Origin: Hexactinellida sp. DTS-2022
Lineage: Eukaryota > Porifera > Hexactinellida
NCBI GenBank assembly: GCA_028753945.1
Contig: JAPNXP010000007.1
Span: 496,001-560,000, forward strand
Length of the DNA stretch: 64,000 bases
Direction of reading: 5' to 3'
Part shown: positions 12,442-23,000 of the stretch, one piece after another
Layout: each line of letters begins with the position of its first letter
Numbering within the stretch: the first letter of the stretch is position 1
Program-made: the position numbers and the translations under genes
The notes under the pieces: generated by a model
The model's input: the letters and a program-made list of their open reading frames with translations, nothing else
Databases searched by the model: none
Told to the model about the DNA's origin: nothing

Positions 12442-13660
12442 CGAGCCCTTCGGTCTCGGTCGCTTTGCGACAGATCGGTGCTACGCACCTCAAGTTAACG
12501 GCCGCTGTGCGGCCTTACTCCTCACATTTTCTACCATGGAAATGGTAGAAAGGGACGTTATGATTTTGATTTTCATTAATTTGTTTACCTATTTTGTGTA
12601 AACAACAACAACAAATATTAATATGATAAATTTATAAACGCGAAATTCGAAATCAGCATACTTGTTTACCTATAATACCCGTTGAAAGCAAACTTCTAGG
12701 TTGATTTTGAATTTCATTAATTTGTTTACCTATTTTGTGTAAACAACAACAACAAATATTAATATGATAAATTTATAAACGCGAAATTCGAAATCAGCAT
12801 ACTTGTTTACCTATAATACCCGTTGAAAGCAAACTTCTAGGTTGATTTTGAATTTCATTAATTTGTTTACCTATTTTGTGTAAACAACAACAACAAATAT
12901 TAATATGATAAATTTATAAACGCGAAATTCGAAATCAGCATACTTGTTTACCTATAATACCCGTTGGAAGCTAACTTCTAGGTTGATTTTGAATTTCATT
13001 AATTTGTTTACCTATTTTGTGTAAACAACAACAACAAATATTAATATGAGAAATTTATAAACGCGAAATTCGAAATCAGCATACTTGTTTACCTATAATA
13101 CCCGTTGGAAGCTAACTTCTAGGTTGATTTTGAATTTCATTAATTTGTTTACCTATTTTGTGTAAACAACAACAACAAATATTAATATGAGAAATTTATA
13201 AACGCGAAATTCGAAATCAGCATACTTGTTTACCTATAATACCCGTTGGAAGCTAACTTCTAGGTTGATTTTGAATTTCATTAATTTGTTTACCTATTTT
13301 GTGTAAACAACAACAACAAATATTAATATGAGAAATTTATAAACGCGAAATTCGAAATCAGCATACTTGTTTACCTATAATACCCGTTGGAAGCTAACTT
13401 CTAGGTTGATTTTGAATTTCATTAATTTGTTTACCTATTTTGTGTAAACAACAACAACAAATATTAATATGAGAAATTTATAAACGCGAAATTCGTGTTC
13501 AGCATACTTGTTTACCCCTTATAACTTTTGTTTACCAATTATAACATTTGAAAGTTAGTTTATATCTCATATATAAATGCGGTTTCTATTCCCCCATCAC
13601 TTTAATACAATCCGGACAAACAAACAAACAAACACACACACAAACACACAACAATCGAGA
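12442..13660 (-). mobile_element. Helitron-like element with internal 141-bp tandem array
   Basis: Minus orientation: starts TCTCGATTGTTG (13660) after a host A. It ends in a GTCGCAAAGCGAC hairpin, then CGAAGGGCTCG (12442), before a host T. No target duplication. A related 482-bp copy sits at 34926-35407. No Rep/helicase gene is present, so it is non-autonomous. Confidence 0.65.
12560..13515. repeat. 141-bp minisatellite, about 6.8 units
   Basis: TTGATTTTGAATTTCATTAA recurs at 12701, 12842, 12983, 13124, 13265 and 13406 with few differences. Each unit contains AACAACAACAACAAATATTA and TACTTGTTTACC. Early and late units differ by the same diagnostic substitutions (GAAAGCAA versus GGAAGCTA). 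Confidence 0.95.
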
Positions 13661-13670
13661 TTTAATAATA

Positions 13671-14212
13671 CGAGCCCTTCGGTCTCGGTCGCTTCGCGAC
13701 GGATTACTCTCTCACAAAAGTCGCTTCGCGACTTTTGTTCGTTCGTGTTAGGCACTACGCAATACAATTAACGGCCGCTTCGCGGCCTTTCCCTCCCCAA
13801 AAGCAATCACATTAATAATGAGTTTTAAAAGCTCAATAAATTTCAGTTGCACGATAAGAAAGCTCGAATCAAAATAATACTAAAAGAAAAACAGGCAATA
13901 GAATAGACTAATGATTGATTGGTTAAATGAATTTATTTTCAATCAATCAGATTGGAGCCTCAGAAAATATTTCTATTATGCACAATCTATTTATACTAAT
14001 TGATGAAATCTGCTAATCCATACTAACAAACCCTCGAATTTAATTGGCTAACATATTTTGTCACCTTCAAATGTGAATATTTCTCTTCAAAAACCAATAG
14101 ATCGTTGTCGCAGTACAAAATTACCCCTGTATAAAAATTTTCAGCTTTCTGGGACTCGTAGTCTTTCCAATCAATTCTGGACAAACACACACACAAACAA
14201 ACACACAAACAA
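13671..14212 (-). mobile_element. Second, diverged Helitron-like copy (3' end clear, 5' end tentative)
   Basis: Begins on the plus strand with the same CGAGCCCTTCGGTCTCGG terminus after an A. A CA-rich AACACACAAACAACAATTCC block near 14212 resembles the 5' end. A 61-codon open frame at 14023-14208 is unassigned. Confidence 0.4.
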
Positions 14213-14689
14213 CAATTCCTCTTTTTATATATAGATAGATGGAGTGGGTTTAATTAATATTATGAATTTAAGACGCCATTCAAACGTAAGTAACATTTCC
14301 AAGGGAGGGTTATTAACCAATGTGTGACAGACCATCTTATTGTATTACAAAATGGTAAAAAGGGTGACATAGGGAGGGCATGTCTAATTTTCAGGAATTT
14401 TAAGTTACGGAACGTTTAACGGTCCTTTATAGAGATTTGTGAGAATTTCTTGACATTTTTAACAAACTAACATTTCACTATAAGTAAGCTAAGGGAGATT
14501 AGAACCAATTTAATTGTCCTTTATGATATGTACACCACTTCATTTCTAATAAAATTTTCAAATCTATAGATGCCACAAAATTTCCCACAATAACACGTAT
14601 CAGCTAACTTATTGTTATTTTATTCCTGATATTATCATGGTTAGCTGAATAAAAATCAATACATAAATTGAGATTTTGTCGTTATCATA

Positions 14690-15124
14690 AAAATGGATGA
14701 TTTAATTATCCATGTGATTATTGCAATTTTTGAATTCAATAGGCAATAATGTACTTTATTTGTTTCTAATTAGAACGATATGCATAGTTTGATATTTTAG
14801 AGATTCTGACAAAAAATATTTATTTAAGATAAAGTAAATACATACATGTGTGAAATTCTAACCATTTTATCTATACCGAAAGGTGAATTCGTTAAATTTA
14901 AGAGAAAAGGTTAGTTTAGAACTAATTTGAGCAAGGAATATAAATTGGAATTATACAAGCCCATAAATTCCAATTTATAATCAGCGCACAAAATTTAAAA
15001 AGTGAGTTAGGCGCACAAATTCAAACACGAACAATTTTAGGCCCTCAATCTTGGTACTGTGCAACCTCGATTATCCGAACTCGTTGACAACATTCGAACA
15101 TAGAATTTGGATAATTAACGAAAT
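14690..15124. other. AT-rich intergenic stretch, nothing recognised
   Basis: No convincing open frame, RNA gene or repeat end was seen. Confidence 0.5.
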
Positions 15125-15745
15125 AATATTGGTCCTGTCACGGAAATTTGGTCCCCTTGGAAAATTGGTCCGGGGACCAAAATTTTCATGGAAATTTGGT
15201 CCTTCTGTGGAAAATTGGTCCCTCTGAGGTTTGTGTTTATTTAGTTACCGTATTTACTATAATAGTAGCCTAGGCGATTTTTCTCCATATTGGGACCAAA
15301 AATTAATTTTTATGAATAAGCCTGTCACTGGAAAATTGGTCCCCGAAAAAATTGGTCCGGTGGACTAAACTCCATGGAAAAATGGTCTTAGGACCAGTTT
15401 TCAATGGAATTTTAGTCCCGGTGTAAGCGCGTTTTGGGGACGCTCAGCGTTTAGGGACCCCCCGTCCCTATATCGCTAGTGTTTTAAAGCCCAAGGGGCC
15501 CAAAACGCTAGCGATTTAGGGACGTGGTCACTAAAACGCTGGGGTCCCCAAAACGCGTTTACACCAGATCAATTTTTCGGGTCCCAATTTTCCAGTGACA
15601 GGCATATTCATAAAAATTTTGGTCCCAATATGGAGAAAAATCGCCTAGGCTACTATTATAGTAAATACGGTAAATAAATAAACACAAACCTCAGAGGGAC
15701 CAATCTTCCAAAGGAACCAAAATTTCCGTGACAGGATCACATTTA
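15125..15745. repeat. 620-bp foldback element with nested palindromic core
   Basis: The left arm (GAAATTTGGTCCCCTTGG..., ~15130-15370) is mirrored by the right arm (~15560-15740), including ACCGTATTTACTATAATAGT and its complement. The core 15420-15555 is itself an inverted repeat around GTTTTGGGGACGC / GGGGTCCCCAAAAC. Confidence 0.85.
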
Positions 15746-15956
15746 CTGAGAGGAAATTCTCAAGTTTATGTAATACAATTAATAAGAAACCGAATCTTTA
15801 AAATTCCCAAATAAGGAAGTTAAATTCAAATCCAGTTCTTTGTCTATAAAGAAAGCTAATAATATGGTTAGATTTAAAAGTATTATTATATTATAGGCTT
15901 TGGTACCTTCTTATATTGTTAGAAAATAGTTATTTTCTTTATAATTTATTTATTAG

Positions 15957-17645
15957 ATGGACTTGTCAGGATCAAATTCAAAGATTCAAAAGTTAAATCC
16001 AGAACAAAAGCCTCAATTTAATATTGTAATCGGTTACTTTTATAATTTGAATTTTATCCTTGGTACGGGTTTTCTCGGCATACCATTCACATTATTTAAC
16101 GCTGGTATTATTCCTAGTTTACTGACACTAACTTTACTTTCAGTTACGGGTTGTATTACCGCACTATGGATGTTGGAAATTTTAGGTCGCAGTCGAGTTT
16201 TGAATAAATTACGCGGTGGAACTGCGAAAGAAACTTTAATAAACGAAAATTCAGAAAGATGCATGTTCGATAGCAATGATAATATTTATACAATTTCCCA
16301 AAAACGTAAATTTGAGATGACAGAACTTTGTGAAATAATGTTTGGTACCACAGGAAAAATTATTTTCATATTTATTATGATAATCTATTCCTGTCTGACT
16401 TTGTGGAGTTTCACAGCTGTTGTAGGAACATCTTGGGCTACAAACATTCCAATTAACAACTCGGTTGTCAAGGAATGTAGTGAAACTGATTTCACGAAAA
16501 AATACTTTCCTTCGGATACACGTTGCTTCAATCTATACAGGATTTGTATTTCGGTCTTTGGTGCGTTTGTAGTGTTCCTTTCTCTTTTGGAATTAAACGA
16601 ACAAAAATATATTCAAGCACTATTTTCCATTCTCAGATTTATCGCACTTTCATCAATAATAACATTTTCTATTTTCCTAATAATCCATAATTCAATTGAG
16701 CCAAAAAACGCATTTCCTCCTTCTCTTCGATTCTCGAATTCCACAGCAATAGATACATTATCAAGGTTCGATTTAAAATGGTGGTTAGTTACAATCCCCG
16801 TTTTGGTTTATGCACAAAATCTCCATCAAGGCATTCCCTCGCTTACACACCCAATTTCTAATAAAAAACAGTTAAAACCGATGATAATAATAACATTTAT
16901 AACAACATGGTGTTTTTATACAATCCTAGGCATAGTCGTTTCTCTGGCATTCAGGAATTTAATCAATGAAAACGCGACATTAAATTGGAATTATTTCACA
17001 CAAACACCTAATAACATTGCGGTTCGTATAATTTCATATTTTATAATACTTTTCCCATCTTTTGACATAATTTCGGCTTACCCATTAGTAGTAACGACTT
17101 TGGCAAATAACGTATATTTGGTTTTAATGCGCAGAGATACATCAGAAGGGTATTTAAGTTGGAAAGATAAAATTGTTAAACTGTCATTTCGTTTTTTCTT
17201 TGCTTTTATTCCTCTAATTGGTGGACTATTTGTATCGAATTTGGTTACCGTTTTAAATTTCGCCGGTTTGTTCGCTTTTGCGATGTTATTCTTTGTTCCT
17301 ATAACTTGTCAATTCCAATCTAAGAGACTTTGTAAAAACGAAATTGAAAATTTTCGTGACGATGAAACACAAAATATATTTGAGCCACTAACACCCCGAG
17401 GTGCCAGTAATGGATCCGAAAGTCACATTTCCGACCAAACGGTTTCTCCAGCTAGATATAGTTCACCGTCACGACAAAGTGACAAGAAATATGCTATATT
17501 GGAAATGTTACTAAATATAGAAGTTAGAACACCTTATTCGGGTTGGTATTCAAGTAATATTGTGCTTATTGTGGTTAGTATTGTTGCTGTTATTTGTTTT
17601 GGGTTAGCAATCGGTAGCATTATATATTCAATTATTGGAGTTTAA
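15957..17645 (+). CDS. TMEM104: TMEM104-like putative amino acid transporter (AAAP/SLC38-like fold)
   Basis: Intronless, 562 aa, about 11 hydrophobic segments. It begins with the family pattern (YFYNLNFILGTGFLGIPF, residues ~27-44) typical of TM1 in amino acid/auxin permeases. Further TMEM104-like blocks follow: DTRCFNLYRICIS, QKYIQALFSILRFIALS and HQGIPSLTHPISNKKQL. The long loop between TM2 and TM3 and the family-like Cys/Asn-rich lumenal loop before TM4 fit TMEM104 better than SLC36/38. It should be a multipass membrane protein; the substrate is unknown even for the human protein. The ATG directly follows a T-rich ...TTATTAG, a plausible 3' splice or trans-splice acceptor. The next gene on the same strand starts 450 bp downstream. 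Confidence 0.88.
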   Translation: MDLSGSNSKIQKLNPEQKPQFNIVIGYFYNLNFILGTGFLGIPFTLFNAGIIPSLLTLTLLSVTGCITALWMLEILGRSRVLNKLRGGTAKETLINENSERCMFDSNDNIYTISQKRKFEMTELCEIMFGTTGKIIFIFIMIIYSCLTLWSFTAVVGTSWATNIPINNSVVKECSETDFTKKYFPSDTRCFNLYRICISVFGAFVVFLSLLELNEQKYIQALFSILRFIALSSIITFSIFLIIHNSIEPKNAFPPSLRFSNSTAIDTLSRFDLKWWLVTIPVLVYAQNLHQGIPSLTHPISNKKQLKPMIIITFITTWCFYTILGIVVSLAFRNLINENATLNWNYFTQTPNNIAVRIISYFIILFPSFDIISAYPLVVTTLANNVYLVLMRRDTSEGYLSWKDKIVKLSFRFFFAFIPLIGGLFVSNLVTVLNFAGLFAFAMLFFVPITCQFQSKRLCKNEIENFRDDETQNIFEPLTPRGASNGSESHISDQTVSPARYSSPSRQSDKKYAILEMLLNIEVRTPYSGWYSSNIVLIVVSIVAVICFGLAIGSIIYSIIGV

Positions 17646-17739
17646 TATTATTTGGTCTTTTGAATTTGAACTGTTTTCATTGTTATGATTGTAAATATTT
17701 GTGTTATTATTATTTGTATATTTATAGAACTTGCTAATG

Positions 17740-18058
17740 AATTTGATATACAGTTAATAGGAACACCAGGGGACCGTCTAAATATGTTCGTATTATCCGG
17801 TATTTGTATTAACCGGAGTTAATTGTATGCATTTGTATAGGCTAGGGGAATTAACCTTGTAACCGGATATTTCCCTTATCCGTGTTCCTATTAACGAAAG
17901 TCCGTATTTATTGTATAAATATCGGTTTGGGGGAATAAAAATGTCAAAATACAGTATACTCCGCTTAATAGAGCCACCGATTAATAGCTTTCTCCGCTTA
18001 ATCGGGTAAAAGAAACCTGGTCCCGAGGTGACTCTATTAAGTGGAGCTGAGTCGACTA
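17740..18058. repeat. Two MITEs between TMEM104-like and TRAF-thioredoxin genes
   Basis: 17740-17905: inverted CTCGTTAATAGGAACACC-type element. 17951-18058: CTCCGCTTAATAGAGCCACC element ending ~36 bp before the next ATG. Confidence 0.8.
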
Positions 18059-18093
18059 ATTAACTAATAATTTCTTTATTTCTTAGCTTACTA

Positions 18094-19398
18094 ATGGCAA
18101 CAAGAAAAACCTACAATTCAGTGGACACAAAAGATAACCTTTTATTAGTAGAGGGACCCAACGGTGTATTTAGTGGTTACGTTATGGAATTGTTAGTCGA
18201 CAGTTTAAGTCCCTTGGAAGTACAGTTATTAATATGCACACAATGTAATGGTATAATGAATAACGCCTGTCAAGTTGGGGAAGATCAATTGCATATGTGC
18301 GAAATATGCATAGTAGAAGGTGAGGAGTTTCAACCAATGAAACTCTCTAGAAATTCAATACCGAAATTAAATTCGAAATGCCCGTTATGTACACGAGGGT
18401 GTTTTTGGTCCGGACCATTAATTGAGATTGAAACGCATTTGGATAATTGTCCTGAATTCGTGATTAGTTGTCCGAATAATTGTGAGTTTATTTTCAAGAG
18501 AAGTGAGTTACAAACACATGAACAAGAATGCCATTTATCAAAAGTGCAATGTGAACATTGTAATTTAGATATTTTGAATTCAGAATTGGACGCACATAAA
18601 GAAGTTTGTATTGGAATTAAAATCGAATGTCCAAACGATTGTTCCTCCTTATTAAAACGATCAGAATTGAAAGAACATTTATCAAACGAATGCCCAAACA
18701 TTTTAATCGCCTGTCCTTTCAATAAATTCGGTTGTAATGAACGTTTTAAGAAATGCGAATTAGAAAAACATCAAACAACTTTTGAATCAAAACACACTCA
18801 ATTACAGTTAAGTTTTGCTTTAACTAAAATATCATTACTTGAAGAAGACAAGAATCAAACAGAAAAACAATATGCTTTCGAGGTAGCTGAACTTAAACAA
18901 AGATTGGATTCACAAGAAGAATTAATTATTAGTTTAGAACAACAAAAAACACTTAAATCGAAATATGAAATTAACCGAATCGGGTCTGTTGACTCGTTAA
19001 ATAGCAGCGGTGAAATTATTAATTACAAAAGTAGTATTTCCTCACCATCTTTATTCACGAGTTCTCAAGAAGAATTAGGGGTCGTTATTAAAAACATAGG
19101 AACAACTGTGGAGTATAGAAAAGTCATTTCTAACAACGATAAAACAGTCATTCATTTCTTCGATAACTCATGTGTTTCGCATAGTATTAACCTACAATAT
19201 AAACAGGCTGCTGAAAATTTCCCAACAATTAAATTCTGTCAGGCAAATATTAGTAATGATAGGGGTATGCCTAAGGTAACAGGTGTTAAACTAAGCCATG
19301 AAATACAGATGTTTAATCAAGGCGTTAAAGTCTGTGTATTGAAATGGAAAGATGTTGAGAGTTTGCTTGTTGCTATCTCTAATTTACAAGCTATGTGA
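18094..19398 (+). CDS. TRAF-type zinc-finger / coiled-coil protein with C-terminal thioredoxin-like domain
   Basis: Intronless, 434 aa. Residues ~50-75 have a Cys-rich pair pattern (CTQC...CEIC) like a degenerate RING. Residues ~95-225 hold successive TRAF-type zinc fingers with regularly spaced CPxxC...H...C units (CPLCTRGC, CPNNCEF, CEHCNLDI, CPNDCSS, CPFNKFGC). Residues ~235-290 are a predicted coiled coil, as in TRAF proteins. Instead of a MATH/TRAF-C domain, the last ~110 residues read like a thioredoxin fold: TVIHFFDNSCVSHS, AAENFPTIKFCQANISND, then VTGVKLSHEIQMFNQG and a final helix. The usual CxxC is replaced by C-V-S-H, so classical disulfide exchange is unlikely. A role as a ubiquitin or signalling adaptor is inference. 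The ATG lies 7 nt after a T-rich TTCTTAG. Confidence 0.8.
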   Translation: MATRKTYNSVDTKDNLLLVEGPNGVFSGYVMELLVDSLSPLEVQLLICTQCNGIMNNACQVGEDQLHMCEICIVEGEEFQPMKLSRNSIPKLNSKCPLCTRGCFWSGPLIEIETHLDNCPEFVISCPNNCEFIFKRSELQTHEQECHLSKVQCEHCNLDILNSELDAHKEVCIGIKIECPNDCSSLLKRSELKEHLSNECPNILIACPFNKFGCNERFKKCELEKHQTTFESKHTQLQLSFALTKISLLEEDKNQTEKQYAFEVAELKQRLDSQEELIISLEQQKTLKSKYEINRIGSVDSLNSSGEIINYKSSISSPSLFTSSQEELGVVIKNIGTTVEYRKVISNNDKTVIHFFDNSCVSHSINLQYKQAAENFPTIKFCQANISNDRGMPKVTGVKLSHEIQMFNQGVKVCVLKWKDVESLLVAISNLQAM

Positions 19399-19499
19399 TT
19401 ATATTTGAGAACATTAATCATATTCATTTGGATTATTTTGAACTTGTTATGTAAATATATACCAAATTTTACTGAATTTTCCAAATTTATGGGATAAAT

Positions 19500-19860
19500 A
19501 ATACTCTCGTTAATAGGAACACCAGGGGGCCGTCGAAATATGTTCGTATTATCCGGATTCCGGATTCGTATTAACTGGAGTCACTTGCATGCATTTGTAT
19601 AGGCTAGGGGAATAAAACCTTGTAAAAAATCTAAAATTACAGCTGTGCCGACAGCATTTACTTGATGGCACTTTATTAAAAGGAAAATACAGTAGACTCG
19701 TTAATAGGAACATGGATAAGGCGAAATATCGGTTAAGGAGTACAGGGTTTAATTCCCCTAGCCTATACAAATGCATGCAAGTGACTCCAGTTAATACGAA
19801 TCTCGATAATACGAACAAATTTCGACGGTCCCCTGGTGTTCCTATTAACGAGAATCTAAT
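19500..19860. repeat. MITE cluster upstream of ZNFX1
   Basis: A CTCGTTAATAGGAACACC element broken by an inserted CTGTGCCGACAGCATT repeat (19625-19675), then a complete element of the same family at 19689-19860. Confidence 0.75.
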
Positions 19861-20025
19861 GTGATTAATAATATTCGTTGCCCTGCGGTAAAAGATATAA
19901 ATAGAAAAATCCCAATTTCATTTTCAATTTCAACTTCCGGTTTGACTTTCACAATTCTGGGCAACGAAGTGTTTTAAATAGAGCGACTTTATTGTATTTG
20001 ATAATCAATATTTGTCCGTAGACCC

Positions 20026-23000
20026 ATGGCTAATCGAGACAAGAGAGGAGTCAACAGAGGTTCGAGAGGAAACTCTAGTCATCGAGACAGAATCCATTCT
20101 GCACCTAGCATAAGAACCACAGACATACAAATGGATTATATAAGTAGGTGTGAAAAGTGGTGTAATGAAATGGAATCCAATTTTGTAATTGATCAGATAA
20201 TTGGTACTTTGGGAGAATTTCAGTCTCTTTTAGGAAATGGTCAAATGTCCCGATCTAATCTATATAGACTCGTGATGTTATTTAATCTACCAAATTTCAC
20301 TGAATATTCGTTGCAATCAGTTTTATCGATTAACGATATATTTTGTATTGTGATTAACTCGAAATTTGTGAGTTCAAAAGACAATCTTTTCAAGTTGTTA
20401 AGTAAAACTTTACACGAATTAGAAGCAAATATAAACAAGGAAAATTCAATGTTTGTTTTGAGCAAAATAACAGATCTTTTAACTCTCTTTATAAACAAAT
20501 TCCCGAATGAAAATATAAATTATTCACATTGTATTTCATACCTTATCGAACGTATTTCTACAAAGGAATTTGATTATATTATCCCTTCCTTCGAGATTGA
20601 AAATATTTACGATTTAAATTCGCAATTAAACAAAGTACTGATTCCAAAAATACAAATTCAAGATGATAATTACGAATTAAATTTTCGGTTAATCGATATT
20701 TATCCAAGCTACAACGAAATTGAATTTCCTTCAAACACGAAATTAAAATCTTTAATCAGAGAGGGCGAATATGAAGATATAGAATCTTATTTGGATATTC
20801 ATTTCAAATTACTTCGAGAAGACATGATTTATCCACTAAAAGTGGCAATGAAATTTCTCATCGTTTTAGACGAAAATTATGCGAATGCATTGTTTACATA
20901 TGATCATGTTAAAATCATTGGAATCACAACTCTACGTAATCAAGGTGTTGTTTATAAAATAATATTCACACCTTATGGAATACAGAATATTAGGAATTAT
21001 AATTGGGAGAGATCTGATCGCTTAAAATACGGTTCATTGCTTTGTTTATCTAAGAAGAATAAAGAAGGATATCCAACATTTAAAGACCCTTTATGGGCGA
21101 TTGTAATTAGCCAAGAAATTGAAAATGATGTCACTCATTTATTGATAAAATTCAAAAATGGATTTGAAGAAAATTTCGAATTTAACACCGATTATTTTAT
21201 GATCGAATCGCGTGAGATATATTTTGAAGCCTATAGCCATACATTAAGCGTGTTACAAGAAACATACGAAAATACTTTACCATTTGTAGAAATTCTTTTG
21301 GGGAAAACAAACACATGCGAACCCCCTGATTACATTGACGAATATACGATATTCAATTTAGGCGATTTATCAAGTGATCCACTCAATGAATCAATTAGAG
21401 CCTTTGATGAATGGCCTGATTTTGTTAATTTAAATGAATCTCAATTTCGGGCTTTGAAATACGCTTTTTCGAGTCGTGTTACTTTAATTCAAGGCCCCCC
21501 TGGTACTGGCAAAACACACGTTGGTCTAAGTATAATGAAAATACTTTTAAGAACCCGTGCGATACAAATGAGACTAGAAAAACCGAACCATAACTTGAAA
21601 GAATGTCTTTGTAATCAACCCATTCTGATCCTAACTCAATCAAATCACGTTTTGGATCAATTTTTAGAATTAGTTATGTGTGAAGATTTTAATATTATTC
21701 GTATTGGTTCTCGGAGTGAGAGCGAAAAAATAAAACCACACACACTACCAGAAATGCGAAAATATTTCTGGAAAGGACAAAACCCTTCTTTGAGGATACA
21801 AAATCTGCGAAATTCTCAAACTGCGGTTAAAAACGAACTTGCAAAAATCGAGAAAATAATCCAAAAATACGCGCGTGAATTAGAAATAGCAACAAAATCA
21901 TCAAAAATTATGATTTCTGAAGAAGTATTAAGAATAATCGCTTCAAAAAAACACTTCAATAGTTTGTATAGCACACAACAAACTGGTTTTAAGGTTGTCA
22001 TGAAGAAAAGACAAAGTATGTGCGATATTTGGCTAAGAGAATTGGGTATACAATGCAAATTATTCGAAGATTTAATAACAAAAGAAATTCCTTTGGAAAA
22101 AAATCCGTTTGCAATTATCGCTGCAAAAGACTTGACAATTCCAGATGGAAAAATAATCGATAAATTTTTGATTTTAGAAAGAAGAATTGAGTATTTAGAA
22201 TTATCAGAAAATCTTAGTGATGAAGAGGCAACAAAGGAATGTGAAGAACCACAAATAGACATTCCAGAAAACCATAAAGTTGTCAAGGAACGAAAAATCC
22301 TTGCAGAAGCGGCGAAAAAATTCAAAAAAGCAATGAAAGACAACAAAATTCAAGAAGACATTCCAGAGCATATCGTAGCAACGACAAATATTTGGTTATT
22401 AAAACAAGAAGATAGAGAATTACTTTACAAATATTGGATTAAGCGATTAATATACGCTTGTGGTTTAGTAGTAAAAAGCTATTCAGATCAATATTCCAGT
22501 AAAATCAAACAATTGGAAGTTATAAACACTTCAATTGATTTATACATACTTCAACAAGCAACTGTGGTTGGCATGACAACAACAGGTGCAGCTAGGAATT
22601 CGAAATTAATCAGAAAACTAAAACCGAAAATTATCTTAGTAGATGAAGCGGGTGAAGTTTTAGAAGCGCATATTATAACAAGTTTATGCCAAAGTGTAGA
22701 ACATTTAATTATGATCGGTGATCCGCAAATGTTAAAACCGTCAACTGCCGTTTCTCGTTTGTCTGATCAATACAATTTAAATCTCTCACTTTTTGAGAGA
22801 TTAATTATAAATGATTTTAGACACGCGACTTTAACTTTACAACATAGAATGAGACCTGAAATATCTTCAATAATGAGGTTAATATACCCAATGTTAATCG
22901 ATAATAAAATTGTTATGAATTATGAGCATATCCATGGTACAACTAATAATATGTATTTTATTTCACACGATTATTTTGAAGATCCATTACTTGAAGATAG

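Larger units (their letters stand above)
11850..14685. repeat. Large inverted repeat flanking Helitron-like DNA
   Basis: ~11870-12300 matches the reverse complement of ~14275-14685, including the TCAGCTAACCATGATAATAT and CAAATCTCTATAAAG segments. The ~2 kb between the arms holds the Helitron-like elements. A third partial copy (12310-12440) is cut by the element ending at 12442. Confidence 0.75.

Noticed and set aside
12560..13515. Possible centromeric satellite
   Set aside because: Array is short and bounded by Helitron-like ends; better explained as an internal tandem repeat of the element.
14023..14208. 61-codon minus frame ending in a Cys/Val-rich start
   Set aside because: Lies in a probable Helitron-like copy; no recognisable domain, too short to support a gene.
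15120..15745. A retrovirus-like or LTR element
   Set aside because: Arms are inverted, not direct; no primer-binding site, gag or pol frame.
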